Shown here: positions 1 through 7,491 of the stretch, in pieces | Position numbering within the stretch: the stretch's first letter is position 1 | Layout of the letters: each line of letters begins with the position of its first letter | Origin: Mycobacterium sp. BK086 | GTDB taxonomy: Bacteria; Actinomycetota; Actinomycetes; Mycobacteriales; Mycobacteriaceae | Length of the DNA: 64,000 bases | Assembly: GCA_004362315.1 (NCBI GenBank) | Contig: SNWL01000007.1 | Coordinates: forward strand, 409,313-473,312 | Direction of reading: 5' to 3' | The notes under the pieces: model-generated | Told to the model about the DNA's origin: nothing | The model's database searches: none | The model's input: the letters and a program-made list of their open reading frames with translations, nothing else | Translations under genes and position numbers: made by a program

Positions 1-291
1 CGGATCCTGCATCACCATCGGCGGGTTGTCTTGCAGCCCAATGAGTTCGAGCTCGTTGTAGTTTACGGTCAGGCCCTGGGCTGAGGAGAACGTCTCGTGG
101 TCGCGGGCGGCGGTGAAGATGTCGGCGTGCCGGGAGAGCACCCAGTAGTCGTGCTCGGGGTTCTCCGGAACGACATTGTGTACGGGATCGTGGTCCCGAA
201 GGGCCTGATACATCGGCCAGCGGTCGCCCCAGGTCTCGGCGGTGGCGAGTTCGAAACGGGCCTCCGCCTCGTGAGACACAACTGCGGTCAT
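1..291 (-). CDS. Cytochrome P450, N-terminal part (gene runs off the left edge)
   Basis: A heme-thiolate monooxygenase by family resemblance. Ninety-seven residues are visible, starting MTAVVSHEAEARFELA. They include an N-terminal segment typical of bacterial P450s (DRWPMYQALRDHDPVH, then DYWVLSRHADI) and the beta1/B-helix lead-in NPPMVMQDP, where P450s usually continue with an HTRLR-like motif. The I-helix and the heme-binding Cys lie outside the window, so the CYP family and substrate cannot be given. The ATG at 291 is the first start compatible with this N-terminus; no clear ribosome binding site precedes it. The gene is divergent from the adenylation gene at 427, with 135 bp between start codons, so it could be a tailoring enzyme of that cassette. 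That link is inference from position. Confidence 0.85.
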   Translation of the reverse strand, partial: MTAVVSHEAEARFELATAETWGDRWPMYQALRDHDPVHNVVPENPEHDYWVLSRHADIFTAARDHETFSSAQGLTVNYNELELIGLQDNPPMVMQDP

Positions 292-426
292 GTCTTATGG
301 ATACGACATGGCGACCATTCTGTCAATGGCTGTTGCAGGTTTTGCGGAGGACCTCCTGGTCAGCCCCAACCGCCTATCATCGCTCGCAAGCAGATCCAGT
401 GATCTCGCCCAGGGGAGGCGTCGTCG
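292..426. promoter_or_regulatory. Divergent control region between P450 and the adenylation cassette
   Basis: This 135-bp spacer carries the promoters of both divergent transcription units. It contains an 11-bp perfect inverted repeat, GGAGG-A-CCTCC, at 346-356. A second short palindrome, ATGG-CGA-CCAT, lies at 308-318. A strong Shine-Dalgarno stretch (GGGGAGG, about 411-417) precedes the ATG at 427. No canonical -35/-10 pair stands out. Operator function of the repeats is inference. Confidence 0.45.
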
Positions 427-2001
427 ATGACCGGCGTTGCATGGATGGACGGGCCGACAGCGAGTGTCGATCGCGATGGACCGGACCTGGACTTCACGCC
501 CGTCGACCTGGTGAACGACCCCGAGCGCGGCCTGCTGCCTCTCATCGCCGAGCGCCTGCGGCACGATCCCTCCGCCCTGGCGGTCGATGACGGCACGCGC
601 CGGTTGACGCGTGCGGATCTGCTCGGGGAGATCGCGGCTCTCGCTGCGGTGATCGCCGCATCGGTTCCGGCGGGCGCACCGGTCGGTGTGCGGCTGCCGG
701 ATTGTGCGAGCACCCCGGTCGCCTGGCTGGCGTGTCTGGCGGCGGGCTGTCCCGCGATCCTGCTCGATCCGGCGGATGCCCCGGAGCGGTTCGCCCGCAT
801 CGCGACGGCCAGCCGCCTGGCCGCAGTGATCTCAGACCAGCCCGCCGCGGGCCATGACGTCATCGCTCCGAACGGCCACCCGCCTGCGCCCTGGCAGCCG
901 AGGGCAATGGCGGTGGGTGCCCCGGCTTTCGTCGTGTGGACGTCCGGGAGCACCGGCGCGCCCAAGGGCATCGTCCAGAGCCAACGAAGCGTGACGTTCC
1001 GCAGCGGACTGCTGATCAACTCCGGCCACCTGTCGGCGGCGGATCGCTACCTGTCGCTGAATACCTCATCGAGCATGGGTGGGCTGCTCAACGCGATCGC
1101 TTCCTTCGTGTCCGGCGCCTGCCTGCACCGGGTGGATATCGCGGAGCAGGGTCTGACCGGTGTCCTCGATCGCATCGAGCAGTCCGAGATCACCGCGATG
1201 ATCGCCGTACCCGCGTTGTATCGTGCGCTGTCCCGCATCGACGGCGCCGCAAAGCAGTTGGCGTCCTTGCGCACGGTGTCGAGCAACGGCGAAGCTCTGC
1301 TGACTGCCGACCTCGAACTGTTGAGGGACGTCTTGCCCGACGGGTGTGCCATCCAAATGATCTACGGCGCAACGGAAACCCAGGCGGGGATGCGCTTCGT
1401 CCCGGCCGCGGAGGTACCGCAGGAGGCGCAGGTCCCCGCGGGCCGGCCGATCCCGGGCGTTGAATGGGTCATTGTCGGCGAGGATGGCACGCCGGCACCG
1501 GCCGGTCAGGTGGGCGAACTGTGGATTCGTAGCCGCTACACCGCGATTGGCGAATGGGAGGACGGGACCTGTGTCCCCGGTCGCCTTCATGCCGACGGAG
1601 TCGACGGTGCTCGCCGGTACGCAATGGGCGACCTTGTCCGGCTGCGGGAGGACGGCGTGTTCGTCGTCGTCGGGCGCATCGACCGGCAGATGAAACTCGA
1701 CGGCTACCGCGTCGAACCCGTCGAGGTCGAAGCAGTCCTGCGGGCCCAACCAGACGTGCTCGACGCGGCGGTCTTACCGATGAGCCACGGCGCCGTCACC
1801 CGTCTGATCGCCTTCGTGGCGGTCGGAGCCGCCTCGCCAGACGGTCTGACCGGGCGTCTGCGCAAGGCACTCGCCGCCGCGCTCCCGCCCGCGATGCGGC
1901 CACAGCGCATCCATGTGCTGAGCGAGCTTCCCCTGTTGCCGGGCAACAAGATCGACCCCGAGAAGCTGCGGCTCATCGACGCCGGAAGCCGACGTCGATG
2001 A
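427..2001 (+). CDS. Stand-alone adenylation enzyme (ANL superfamily, NRPS A-domain type)
   Basis: Predicted to activate a carboxylic or amino acid as an acyl-adenylate and load it onto a carrier protein, most simply the one encoded at 2981-3988. The 524 residues span a complete A domain. The phosphate loop is TSGSTGAPKG (about residues 172-181), A5 is YGATET (313-318), A7 is YAMGDLVRLREDG (from 398), A8 is GRIDRQMKLDGYRVEP, and the A10 catalytic Lys is K508 in LPGNKID. There is no condensation or carrier domain. The ATG at 427 follows a GGGGAGG Shine-Dalgarno stretch. The stop overlaps the next start as ATGA, so the three cassette genes are probably translationally coupled. Substrate specificity cannot be assigned by eye. 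A fatty acyl-CoA ligase is less likely because of the NRPS-like A7-A8 region and the adjacent carrier protein. Confidence 0.9.
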   Translation: MTGVAWMDGPTASVDRDGPDLDFTPVDLVNDPERGLLPLIAERLRHDPSALAVDDGTRRLTRADLLGEIAALAAVIAASVPAGAPVGVRLPDCASTPVAWLACLAAGCPAILLDPADAPERFARIATASRLAAVISDQPAAGHDVIAPNGHPPAPWQPRAMAVGAPAFVVWTSGSTGAPKGIVQSQRSVTFRSGLLINSGHLSAADRYLSLNTSSSMGGLLNAIASFVSGACLHRVDIAEQGLTGVLDRIEQSEITAMIAVPALYRALSRIDGAAKQLASLRTVSSNGEALLTADLELLRDVLPDGCAIQMIYGATETQAGMRFVPAAEVPQEAQVPAGRPIPGVEWVIVGEDGTPAPAGQVGELWIRSRYTAIGEWEDGTCVPGRLHADGVDGARRYAMGDLVRLREDGVFVVVGRIDRQMKLDGYRVEPVEVEAVLRAQPDVLDAAVLPMSHGAVTRLIAFVAVGAASPDGLTGRLRKALAAALPPAMRPQRIHVLSELPLLPGNKIDPEKLRLIDAGSRRR

Positions 2002-2984
2002 GCCTGCGCTACCGGGCCTTGCTGGAGCGCCGCTTGTCCGGCGAGCCGTCCCCGGCGACACCGGTGCTGTTCTGGAAGCACCACCCGGTCGCTGATCAGG
2101 ACGGCGCCGCGCTATGCCGCGCGACGCTCGACTTTCAGTCGGAGTTCGACTGCGACATCGTCAAGATCAGCCCTGCTGCGACATACCAGCTTCCCGACTA
2201 CGGCCTCGAGGACGACTGGCGCGGTGACCCGATCGGACGGCGCACGGTGACCAAGACGGTGATCCGCCATCCCGAGGATTGGCTACGGCTTGGCCGGGTG
2301 GATCCCCGTCGAGGATTCGTCGCGCGGTTCGGCGAATGCGTGCAGATGGTGCGTGACGCAACCGCGCCCGAGGTTCCCGTGATCATCACCGTCTTCGACC
2401 CGATGTTTCAGGCCCTCACCCTGGCAGGCCAGGAGGTGATACACGCCCACCTCAGTGCGGCACCGGACGCGGTGGATGAGGGGCTGGCCCGCATCACGGA
2501 GAATACGACGGAGCTCATCAGCCATCTGATCGGCCAAGGTGCAGAGGGGATCTTCCTGGCCAGTCAGCACGCCATTCGCAGCGTCTTCGCACGCGATGTG
2601 TTCGCCCGACACGGCATGCCGGGCGTGCGCGCGTGTCTGGATGCGATGGACGGGCTGATGCTCAACATGGTTCATGTGCACGGTGCGCAGGTGCACGACG
2701 ACCTGTTCGCGGAGCTCGCGGGGGCCACGATCCACTACGACATGTGGGCGGACAACCCAACACCCGAGCGCTTCCTGGATGCCGGCTGCGCGGTGGCAAC
2801 CGGGCCATCGCAAGCGCTCCTCGCCTCTGCGGCGCCGGATGACGACGTGCTCGCGGCGTGCGCGGAAGTGGTGAACCGCGGTGGGCGCACCATCTTGTCT
2901 CCCGGCTGCTCGACACCGCTCGCGGTCGGTGCCGAACGCCTGCGGCTGTTGACCGTTGCGGCTCGAATGCGGTGTGGCTCGTGA
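1998..2984 (+). CDS. URO-D-fold protein in an NRPS-like cassette; possible Zn-dependent methyl/alkyl transferase
   Basis: The 328-residue length and the overall pattern resemble the uroporphyrinogen decarboxylase/MtaA/CmuA TIM-barrel superfamily. Examples are a C-terminal barrel strand ending VHVHG, then IHYDMWADNP, and a closing SPGCSTPL. The N-terminal Arg-rich substrate block of true HemE enzymes (RQAGR-like) is absent; the equivalent region reads PVLFWKHHP. Zinc-dependent members use an H-x-C...C ligand set. Here the corresponding positions appear to be H226-V-H228 and C304, which would suit zinc binding rather than porphyrin decarboxylation. That assignment is by eye and is inference. 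The ATG overlaps the stop of the adenylation gene (ATGA), and the gene's own stop overlaps the GTG of the carrier-thioesterase gene, so it is part of the same operon. Its reaction is unknown. Confidence 0.75.
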   Translation: MSLRYRALLERRLSGEPSPATPVLFWKHHPVADQDGAALCRATLDFQSEFDCDIVKISPAATYQLPDYGLEDDWRGDPIGRRTVTKTVIRHPEDWLRLGRVDPRRGFVARFGECVQMVRDATAPEVPVIITVFDPMFQALTLAGQEVIHAHLSAAPDAVDEGLARITENTTELISHLIGQGAEGIFLASQHAIRSVFARDVFARHGMPGVRACLDAMDGLMLNMVHVHGAQVHDDLFAELAGATIHYDMWADNPTPERFLDAGCAVATGPSQALLASAAPDDDVLAACAEVVNRGGRTILSPGCSTPLAVGAERLRLLTVAARMRCGS

Positions 2985-3988
2985 CCGACGTCGCCACGAC
3001 GGTGTGCGACTTGATCGGCCACACCCTTGGCGTCGACGATGTCGCCGTCGACGAAGACTTCTTCGAGCTGGGCGGCACATCGCTGTTGGGGACTGCGTTG
3101 CTGGCACTCATCGAACGGCAGTTTGGGCAGCGGCTCAGACTGGCGGATCTCTACGAGGTCCCGACGGCTCGGGGACTGGCGCAGCGACTGATCCAGCCCC
3201 GCCCAGCGAGCGGCAGTGTCGCCGTGTTGCCACAGCCGCCGGAAACCGGTGACGTGCCACCGGTTTTCGTGGTCCACCAGCTCAGTTCCGACCTGATGCG
3301 ACAGATCGCATACCGCCGCCCCGTCGTCGGGTTGTCGTACGGAATGGCTACTGACCCGGCGGATGTCCAATGGCCGCTGCCGGTTGGTATCGAGGCGCTG
3401 GCGACGCATTATCTGGCGGAGTTGCGCCGAGTGCGCCCGGTGGGCCCGTATCACTTGGTGGGCTATTCCTTAGGGGGTGTGATCGCCTGGGAGATGGCGC
3501 GGCAATTGGGGGAGTCGGGTGACGACGTTGGCCTCCTGTGTCTGATCGATACGGCGCCACCGGGTTCGCGCCGTGCGCTGGGGCGGACGGCGACGATGCG
3601 ACGCGTGGTGTCGATACCACCGCATATCTTGGTACAGAGAGCTTTTCGCCGGATCGTGCGCAAACTCTCGAGGTTGTCTGTGGTGCAACGGGCGCGCTGG
3701 CGGCGATCCGATCAGGTGGCTCGGCTGCAGCTGATCGACCACCGCATGGATGCCTACCGAATGCAACCTGTTCCGGGGCGGCTGCTCCTCGTCGAGGCCA
3801 CCGAAGCCCTCCCGTGGTCCGATGTCCTGACCGAACAACCACTATCGTTGCCGCAGGCTTATGAGGCCGCGGGCCTTTCCTCCAACGGTGTTGTCGCCAT
3901 TCATCTTCCGGGTGATCACGGTTCCATCGTCTCCTCGCCGTTGGCCGGCCAGATCGCCGCCGCGATCGAGGAGACGATCGTCCGCTAA
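2981..3988 (+). CDS. Peptidyl carrier protein fused to thioesterase (PCP-TE)
   Basis: This 335-residue protein has two domains. Residues about 1-75 form a carrier protein with the phosphopantetheine site FFELGGTSLLG, attachment serine S34. Residues about 95-335 form an alpha/beta-hydrolase type I thioesterase with nucleophile elbow GYSLGG (S163) and a likely catalytic His in GDHGSIV (H313). It would tether the acyl group activated by the upstream enzyme and release it by hydrolysis, cyclisation or transfer. The GTG start at 2981 is chosen because it overlaps the preceding stop (GTGA) and begins the carrier helix directly. The end overlaps the opposing FAD-oxidase gene by 4 bp. There is no condensation domain, so the pathway is non-canonical. 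Confidence 0.9.
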   Translation: MTDVATTVCDLIGHTLGVDDVAVDEDFFELGGTSLLGTALLALIERQFGQRLRLADLYEVPTARGLAQRLIQPRPASGSVAVLPQPPETGDVPPVFVVHQLSSDLMRQIAYRRPVVGLSYGMATDPADVQWPLPVGIEALATHYLAELRRVRPVGPYHLVGYSLGGVIAWEMARQLGESGDDVGLLCLIDTAPPGSRRALGRTATMRRVVSIPPHILVQRAFRRIVRKLSRLSVVQRARWRRSDQVARLQLIDHRMDAYRMQPVPGRLLLVEATEALPWSDVLTEQPLSLPQAYEAAGLSSNGVVAIHLPGDHGSIVSSPLAGQIAAAIEETIVR

Positions 3989-5352
3989 ACCACCGCGCCC
4001 GGGTTCAGGATCCCGTCGGGGTCAAGCGCGGCCTTGATCCTGCGGTTGAGCTCCATGGCCTCTGGGCCCAACTGGCCCGCCAGCCAAGGCTTTTTCAGCC
4101 GACCGACGCCGTGCTCACCGGTGATCGTCCCACCCAGAGACACCGCCAGATCCATGATCTCGCCGAACGCCAGCTGAGCCCGCTCCGCCATCGCGGCATC
4201 GGCGGGGTCGAAGACGATCAGCGGGTGGGTGTTGCCGTCACCGGCGTGCGCGATCACCGAGATCGTCAGGTCGCGGTCGGCGGCGATCTTGGCCACCCCG
4301 CCGACCAGATCAGCCAGCGCGGGCAGTGGCACGCCGACGTCCTCGAGCAGCAGTGAGCCCTTGGCCTCCACCGCGGGGATGGCGAATCGCCGGGCCGCCA
4401 CGAACGCCTCACCCTCGTCGGGGTCGGACGTCGAAAAGCATTCGGTCGCACCTGCTTCGGTGAAGATCCGGGCCATGAATTCGGCGTCCTCGGCGCCCGT
4501 CGGCCCACGGTCGTCGGAGGCGGCCACCATCATCGCCGCCGCGTTGCGATCCAAGCCCATCCGCAGCTTGTCCTCGACGGCGTTGATCGCGACGGAGTCC
4601 ATGAACTCCAGCATCGAAGGCCGGATCTGACCGGTGATCTCGACGACAGCGCCCGCGGCCGCCTCCACCGAATCGAAGGTCGCCACCACCGTGCACGCCG
4701 AAGGCTGCGGCGGCAGCAGGCGCAGCGTCACCTCGGTGATCACGCCGAGGGTGCCCTCGCTGCCGACGAACAGCTTGGTCAGCGACAGTCCGGCCACGTC
4801 CTTCAGACGCGGCCCACCGAGGCGCACGGCGGTCCCGTCGGCCAGCACCACCTGCATACCGAGCACGTAATCGGTTGTCACGCCGTACTTTACGCAGCAC
4901 AGCCCGCCGGCATTGGTGGCGATGTTGCCGCCGATGCTGCAGATCTCGTACGACGACGGGTCGGGCGGGTACCACAGGCCGTGCTCGGCGACCGCCTTCT
5001 TCACCTCGGCGTTGAGCAGCCCCGGCTGTGCGACGGCGGTGCGGGTCACCGTGTCAACGGTGATGTCGCGCATCTTCTCCGTCGACAACACGATGCCGCC
5101 GTTGACGGCGGTCGCCCCGCCGGACAGACCCGTACCCGCCCCGCGCGGTACCACCGCGATCCGATTTTCGGTTGCCCACCGCAACACCGTCTGGACCTCT
5201 TCAGTGCGGGTGGGGCGCACCACCGCCAGCGGCGTGCCTGCGGCGGGATCGGCGGCGCGGTCCTGGCGGTAGGAGGCAACGATGTCGGGGTCGGTGACGA
5301 CGACCCCGTCGGGCAATTCAGCGGCCAGGCCGGCCACAGCGCTCACGGCCAT
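3985..5352 (-). CDS. FAD-linked oxidase, GlcD / D-lactate dehydrogenase type (Rv1257c-like)
   Basis: Flavoprotein of the VAO/PCMH family that oxidises a 2-hydroxy acid such as glycolate or D-lactate. The 455 residues match the length recalled for M. tuberculosis Rv1257c. The FAD-binding domain carries PRGAGTGLSGGATAVNGG (about 70-87), IGGNIATNAGG and FVGSEGTLGVITEV. The C-terminal FAD-oxidase_C domain ends with the GEHGVGRLKKPWL signature. The acceptor and exact substrate are not visible. It lies directly downstream of the tap-like gene on the same strand, with start and stop 9 bp apart. A TAGGAT hexamer formed partly by the tap stop codon sits 6 nt before its ATG, suggesting its own leaderless promoter. 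Confidence 0.9.
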   Translation of the reverse strand: MAVSAVAGLAAELPDGVVVTDPDIVASYRQDRAADPAAGTPLAVVRPTRTEEVQTVLRWATENRIAVVPRGAGTGLSGGATAVNGGIVLSTEKMRDITVDTVTRTAVAQPGLLNAEVKKAVAEHGLWYPPDPSSYEICSIGGNIATNAGGLCCVKYGVTTDYVLGMQVVLADGTAVRLGGPRLKDVAGLSLTKLFVGSEGTLGVITEVTLRLLPPQPSACTVVATFDSVEAAAGAVVEITGQIRPSMLEFMDSVAINAVEDKLRMGLDRNAAAMMVAASDDRGPTGAEDAEFMARIFTEAGATECFSTSDPDEGEAFVAARRFAIPAVEAKGSLLLEDVGVPLPALADLVGGVAKIAADRDLTISVIAHAGDGNTHPLIVFDPADAAMAERAQLAFGEIMDLAVSLGGTITGEHGVGRLKKPWLAGQLGPEAMELNRRIKAALDPDGILNPGAVV

Positions 5353-5358
5353 GGCGCC

Positions 5359-5364
5359 ATCCTA
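5359..5364 (-). promoter_or_regulatory. Leaderless-type -10 of the FAD-linked oxidase, overlapping the tap stop codon
   Basis: On the minus strand TAGGAT fits the mycobacterial TANNNT -10 consensus and lies exactly 6 nt before the ATG at 5352. Its first three bases are the TAG stop of the upstream efflux gene. The geometry predicts transcription starting on the A of the start codon. No -35 was assigned. Confidence 0.5.
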
Positions 5365-6603
5365 AGCGTGGGACTTGGCGGCATCGGGCTCGTCGTCGAG
5401 TTCGCGCAGCGCGGGCAGCCACGGGCAGAGCAGGCCGATCACCAGGATCGGCACCGCCAGCACCAGGAACGTCACCTTCAGGCCGAACGCGTCGACCAGC
5501 GGACCAGCCAGCGTGAAGCCGATCGGGCCTGCGGCATACGTCATCGACGTCATCACCCCCATCACGCGGCCACGCAGCTCCTCGGGGGTGCGGTTCTGCA
5601 TGATCGTGTTGTAGATCGGCCCGATCGGCCCATAGACCAGCCCGACGACCGCGGCGAAGGACAGGATCACCGGCAGCGGCGGCAGGAAACCGATGACGGC
5701 CACGGCGATGCCGAACGTCAGGACCGCGGTCAGCACCGTGCGACGCTTGCTGGAGAACTTCGACAGCACCGTCCAGCTCAACGCCCCGATCAGGCCGCCG
5801 ACCGACAGCGCCATCAGCACCCAACCGAGCTGGGCCGGCTCGTTGCGGTCGGTGAAGTACTTGGGGAACAGCACGCTTTCCATCGGCAGGTACAGCCCGG
5901 TGACGGCCAGGTCGATGAGCCCGAGTGTGCGCAGCACCCGGTTGCGCCAGACGAACTTCAACCCCTCGATGACGCCGGAAACCACACTCTCCGGGAGCTT
6001 TTCGCGCACCGGGCGCCCGGTGCCCTCGAGCCGCAGCACCGCCATCGTCAGGATTGCCAGCCCGAACAGGGCAGAGGTGACCCACATCGTGTTCACCCCG
6101 CCGAGCGTGGCGATCAGCAGACCACCGATACCGGGCCCGGTGATGTAAGCCAGGTTGAACACCGCCTCGTAGACGCTGTTGGTGTGGTCACGGGTCCAGC
6201 CCGCTTTGCCTGCCGCCTCGGGCAGCATCGATTGCCGCGCGGTCATGCCGGCCGGATCGAAGAAGGCGCCCAGAGCCGCCAGGCCGGCCAGCACCAGCGT
6301 GTTCAGCACATCGGTACCGAAGATGATGGCTAGTACCGGGATCGCCGCGACGGCGACGGCCGATAGCGCGTCGGAGAGCATCGCCACCCGGCGCCGGCCG
6401 ATGAAGTCGACGGCGGTACCGGCGATGAGCGTGGCGAACAGCAAGGGCAGCGTCGCCGCCCCCGCGACGATCGAGGCGTCGACCGCGTTTCCGGTGCGCT
6501 GCAGCACCAGCCATGGGAACGCGACCATGGAGATCCCGTTGGCGCCCGCGGCCAGAAAGGTCGAGGACAGGATCAGCAGCGCGGGGATGCGCGTGGTGGT
6601 CAC
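5362..6603 (-). CDS. tap: MFS multidrug efflux transporter, Tap family (Rv1258c-like)
   Basis: A 413-residue proton-coupled exporter of the inner membrane with about 12 hydrophobic segments. The N-terminus reads LILSSTFLAAGANGISM. The loop motif AVDFIGRRRVAMLSD is a variant of the MFS motif-A GxxxDRxGRR pattern, and ALGAFFDPAGMTARQSM follows. It corresponds in position and family to Tap, an efflux pump linked to tetracycline/aminoglycoside tolerance and controlled by WhiB7 in other mycobacteria. No WhiB7 leader peptide is evident because the start codon is only 22 nt from the divergent udgB start. The GTG at 6603 is chosen because a TAAGCT hexamer lies 6 nt upstream, a leaderless arrangement. 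Substrates are not predictable from sequence. Confidence 0.88.
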   Translation of the reverse strand: MTTTRIPALLILSSTFLAAGANGISMVAFPWLVLQRTGNAVDASIVAGAATLPLLFATLIAGTAVDFIGRRRVAMLSDALSAVAVAAIPVLAIIFGTDVLNTLVLAGLAALGAFFDPAGMTARQSMLPEAAGKAGWTRDHTNSVYEAVFNLAYITGPGIGGLLIATLGGVNTMWVTSALFGLAILTMAVLRLEGTGRPVREKLPESVVSGVIEGLKFVWRNRVLRTLGLIDLAVTGLYLPMESVLFPKYFTDRNEPAQLGWVLMALSVGGLIGALSWTVLSKFSSKRRTVLTAVLTFGIAVAVIGFLPPLPVILSFAAVVGLVYGPIGPIYNTIMQNRTPEELRGRVMGVMTSMTYAAGPIGFTLAGPLVDAFGLKVTFLVLAVPILVIGLLCPWLPALRELDDEPDAAKSHA

Positions 6604-6625
6604 CGGCAGAGCTTAATTTGGACTG
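6604..6625. promoter_or_regulatory. Overlapping divergent leaderless promoters of tap and udgB
   Basis: Only 22 nt separate the two GTG start codons. On the plus strand TAATTT (6614-6619) lies 6 nt before the udgB GTG. On the minus strand TAAGCT (6615-6610) lies 6 nt before the tap GTG. The two hexamers overlap by 2 bp, so both transcripts should begin at or next to their start codons and the two RNA polymerase footprints would compete. Confidence 0.6.
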
Positions 6626-7453
6626 GTGAACGTCCTTCCACACCCGCGCACCGGGGTGCTGTTCGAGTCGCCGGTGCTGCCCGGGACCGGCTGGCCGGGA
6701 GACCCCGCCGTCCCCGAAACCCCGGTGGCCACGACCGCAAGGAAGGTGGCCGGGCTGGCGGCGGCGGCAGGGGACCTGGCCGACCTCGACGCCATGGTCA
6801 GTGTGTGCCGGGCCTGCCCGAGGCTGGTCGCCTGGCGCGAGGAGGTGGCCGTCGCCAAACGGCGATCGTTCATCACCGAGCCGTACTGGGGCCGCCCGAT
6901 CACCGGCTGGGGCGCGGCGCGGCCGAAGATCCTGGTGCTAGGCCTTGCCCCGGCCGCGCACGGCGGCAACCGTACGGGCCGGGTGTTCACCGGTGACCGC
7001 TCGGGGGATCAGCTGTTCGCCGCGCTGTACCGCGCCGGGCTCGTCAACCAACCGACCAGTGTGGACGCCGCGGATGGCTTGGACACCAACGAGATTCGGG
7101 TCGCCGCTGCGGTGCGATGCGCCCCACCCGCCAACAAACCGGCGCCCGACGAGCGCTCGACGTGTGAGCCGTGGCTGACTGCTGAGTGGCAGATGATCGC
7201 GCCGTCCGTTCGGGTGATCGTCACCCTCGGTGCGTTCGGCTGGGAGGCGGCGCTGCGGCTGCTCGCCAACGACCTTCCCGGGCCGGGGAAGCCCAAATTC
7301 GGCCACGGGGTCGTTGTCGAACTGCCGTCGGGACGGCAACTGTTGGGCTGCTATCACCCCAGCCAGCAGAATATGTTCACCGGCCGGCTCACCCCGGCCA
7401 TGCTCGACGATGTCTTCACCGATGCGGCCAGGCGGGCCGGCCTGCGCGGCTAG
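6626..7453 (+). CDS. udgB: Family 5 uracil-DNA glycosylase UdgB (Rv1259-like)
   Basis: Removes uracil and other deaminated bases from DNA in base excision repair. The 275-residue protein carries the family 5 motif 1 [19 protein letters not shown] and the motif 3 HPSQQN. Iron-sulfur cysteines are visible as C-x2-C in VCRACPRL, with further Cys in AVRCAPP and ERSTCEP, consistent with the [4Fe-4S] cluster of this family. The GTG at 6626 is supported by a TAATTT -10 six bases upstream (leaderless transcript) and by the immediate opening [15 protein letters not shown]. It is divergent from tap. Synteny with Rv1258c-Rv1259 supports the assignment. Confidence 0.93.
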   Translation: MNVLPHPRTGVLFESPVLPGTGWPGDPAVPETPVATTARKVAGLAAAAGDLADLDAMVSVCRACPRLVAWREEVAVAKRRSFITEPYWGRPITGWGAARPKILVLGLAPAAHGGNRTGRVFTGDRSGDQLFAALYRAGLVNQPTSVDAADGLDTNEIRVAAAVRCAPPANKPAPDERSTCEPWLTAEWQMIAPSVRVIVTLGAFGWEAALRLLANDLPGPGKPKFGHGVVVELPSGRQLLGCYHPSQQNMFTGRLTPAMLDDVFTDAARRAGLRG

Positions 7454-7491
7454 CGGGAAACAAGTGCGGCGGTCGTATCGTTGAGGCTGCT

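Noticed and set aside
1774-3474. TTA leucine codons in the cassette as a sign of bldA-like control or foreign origin
   Set aside because: TTA codons also occur in the lactate monooxygenase and synthase genes here, and mycobacteria have no established bldA switch.
4981-6333. A 450-codon plus-strand open frame
   Set aside because: It is antisense to the FAD-oxidase and Tap genes, whose motifs are clear. Its product is His/Gln/Arg/Asp-rich with no domain.
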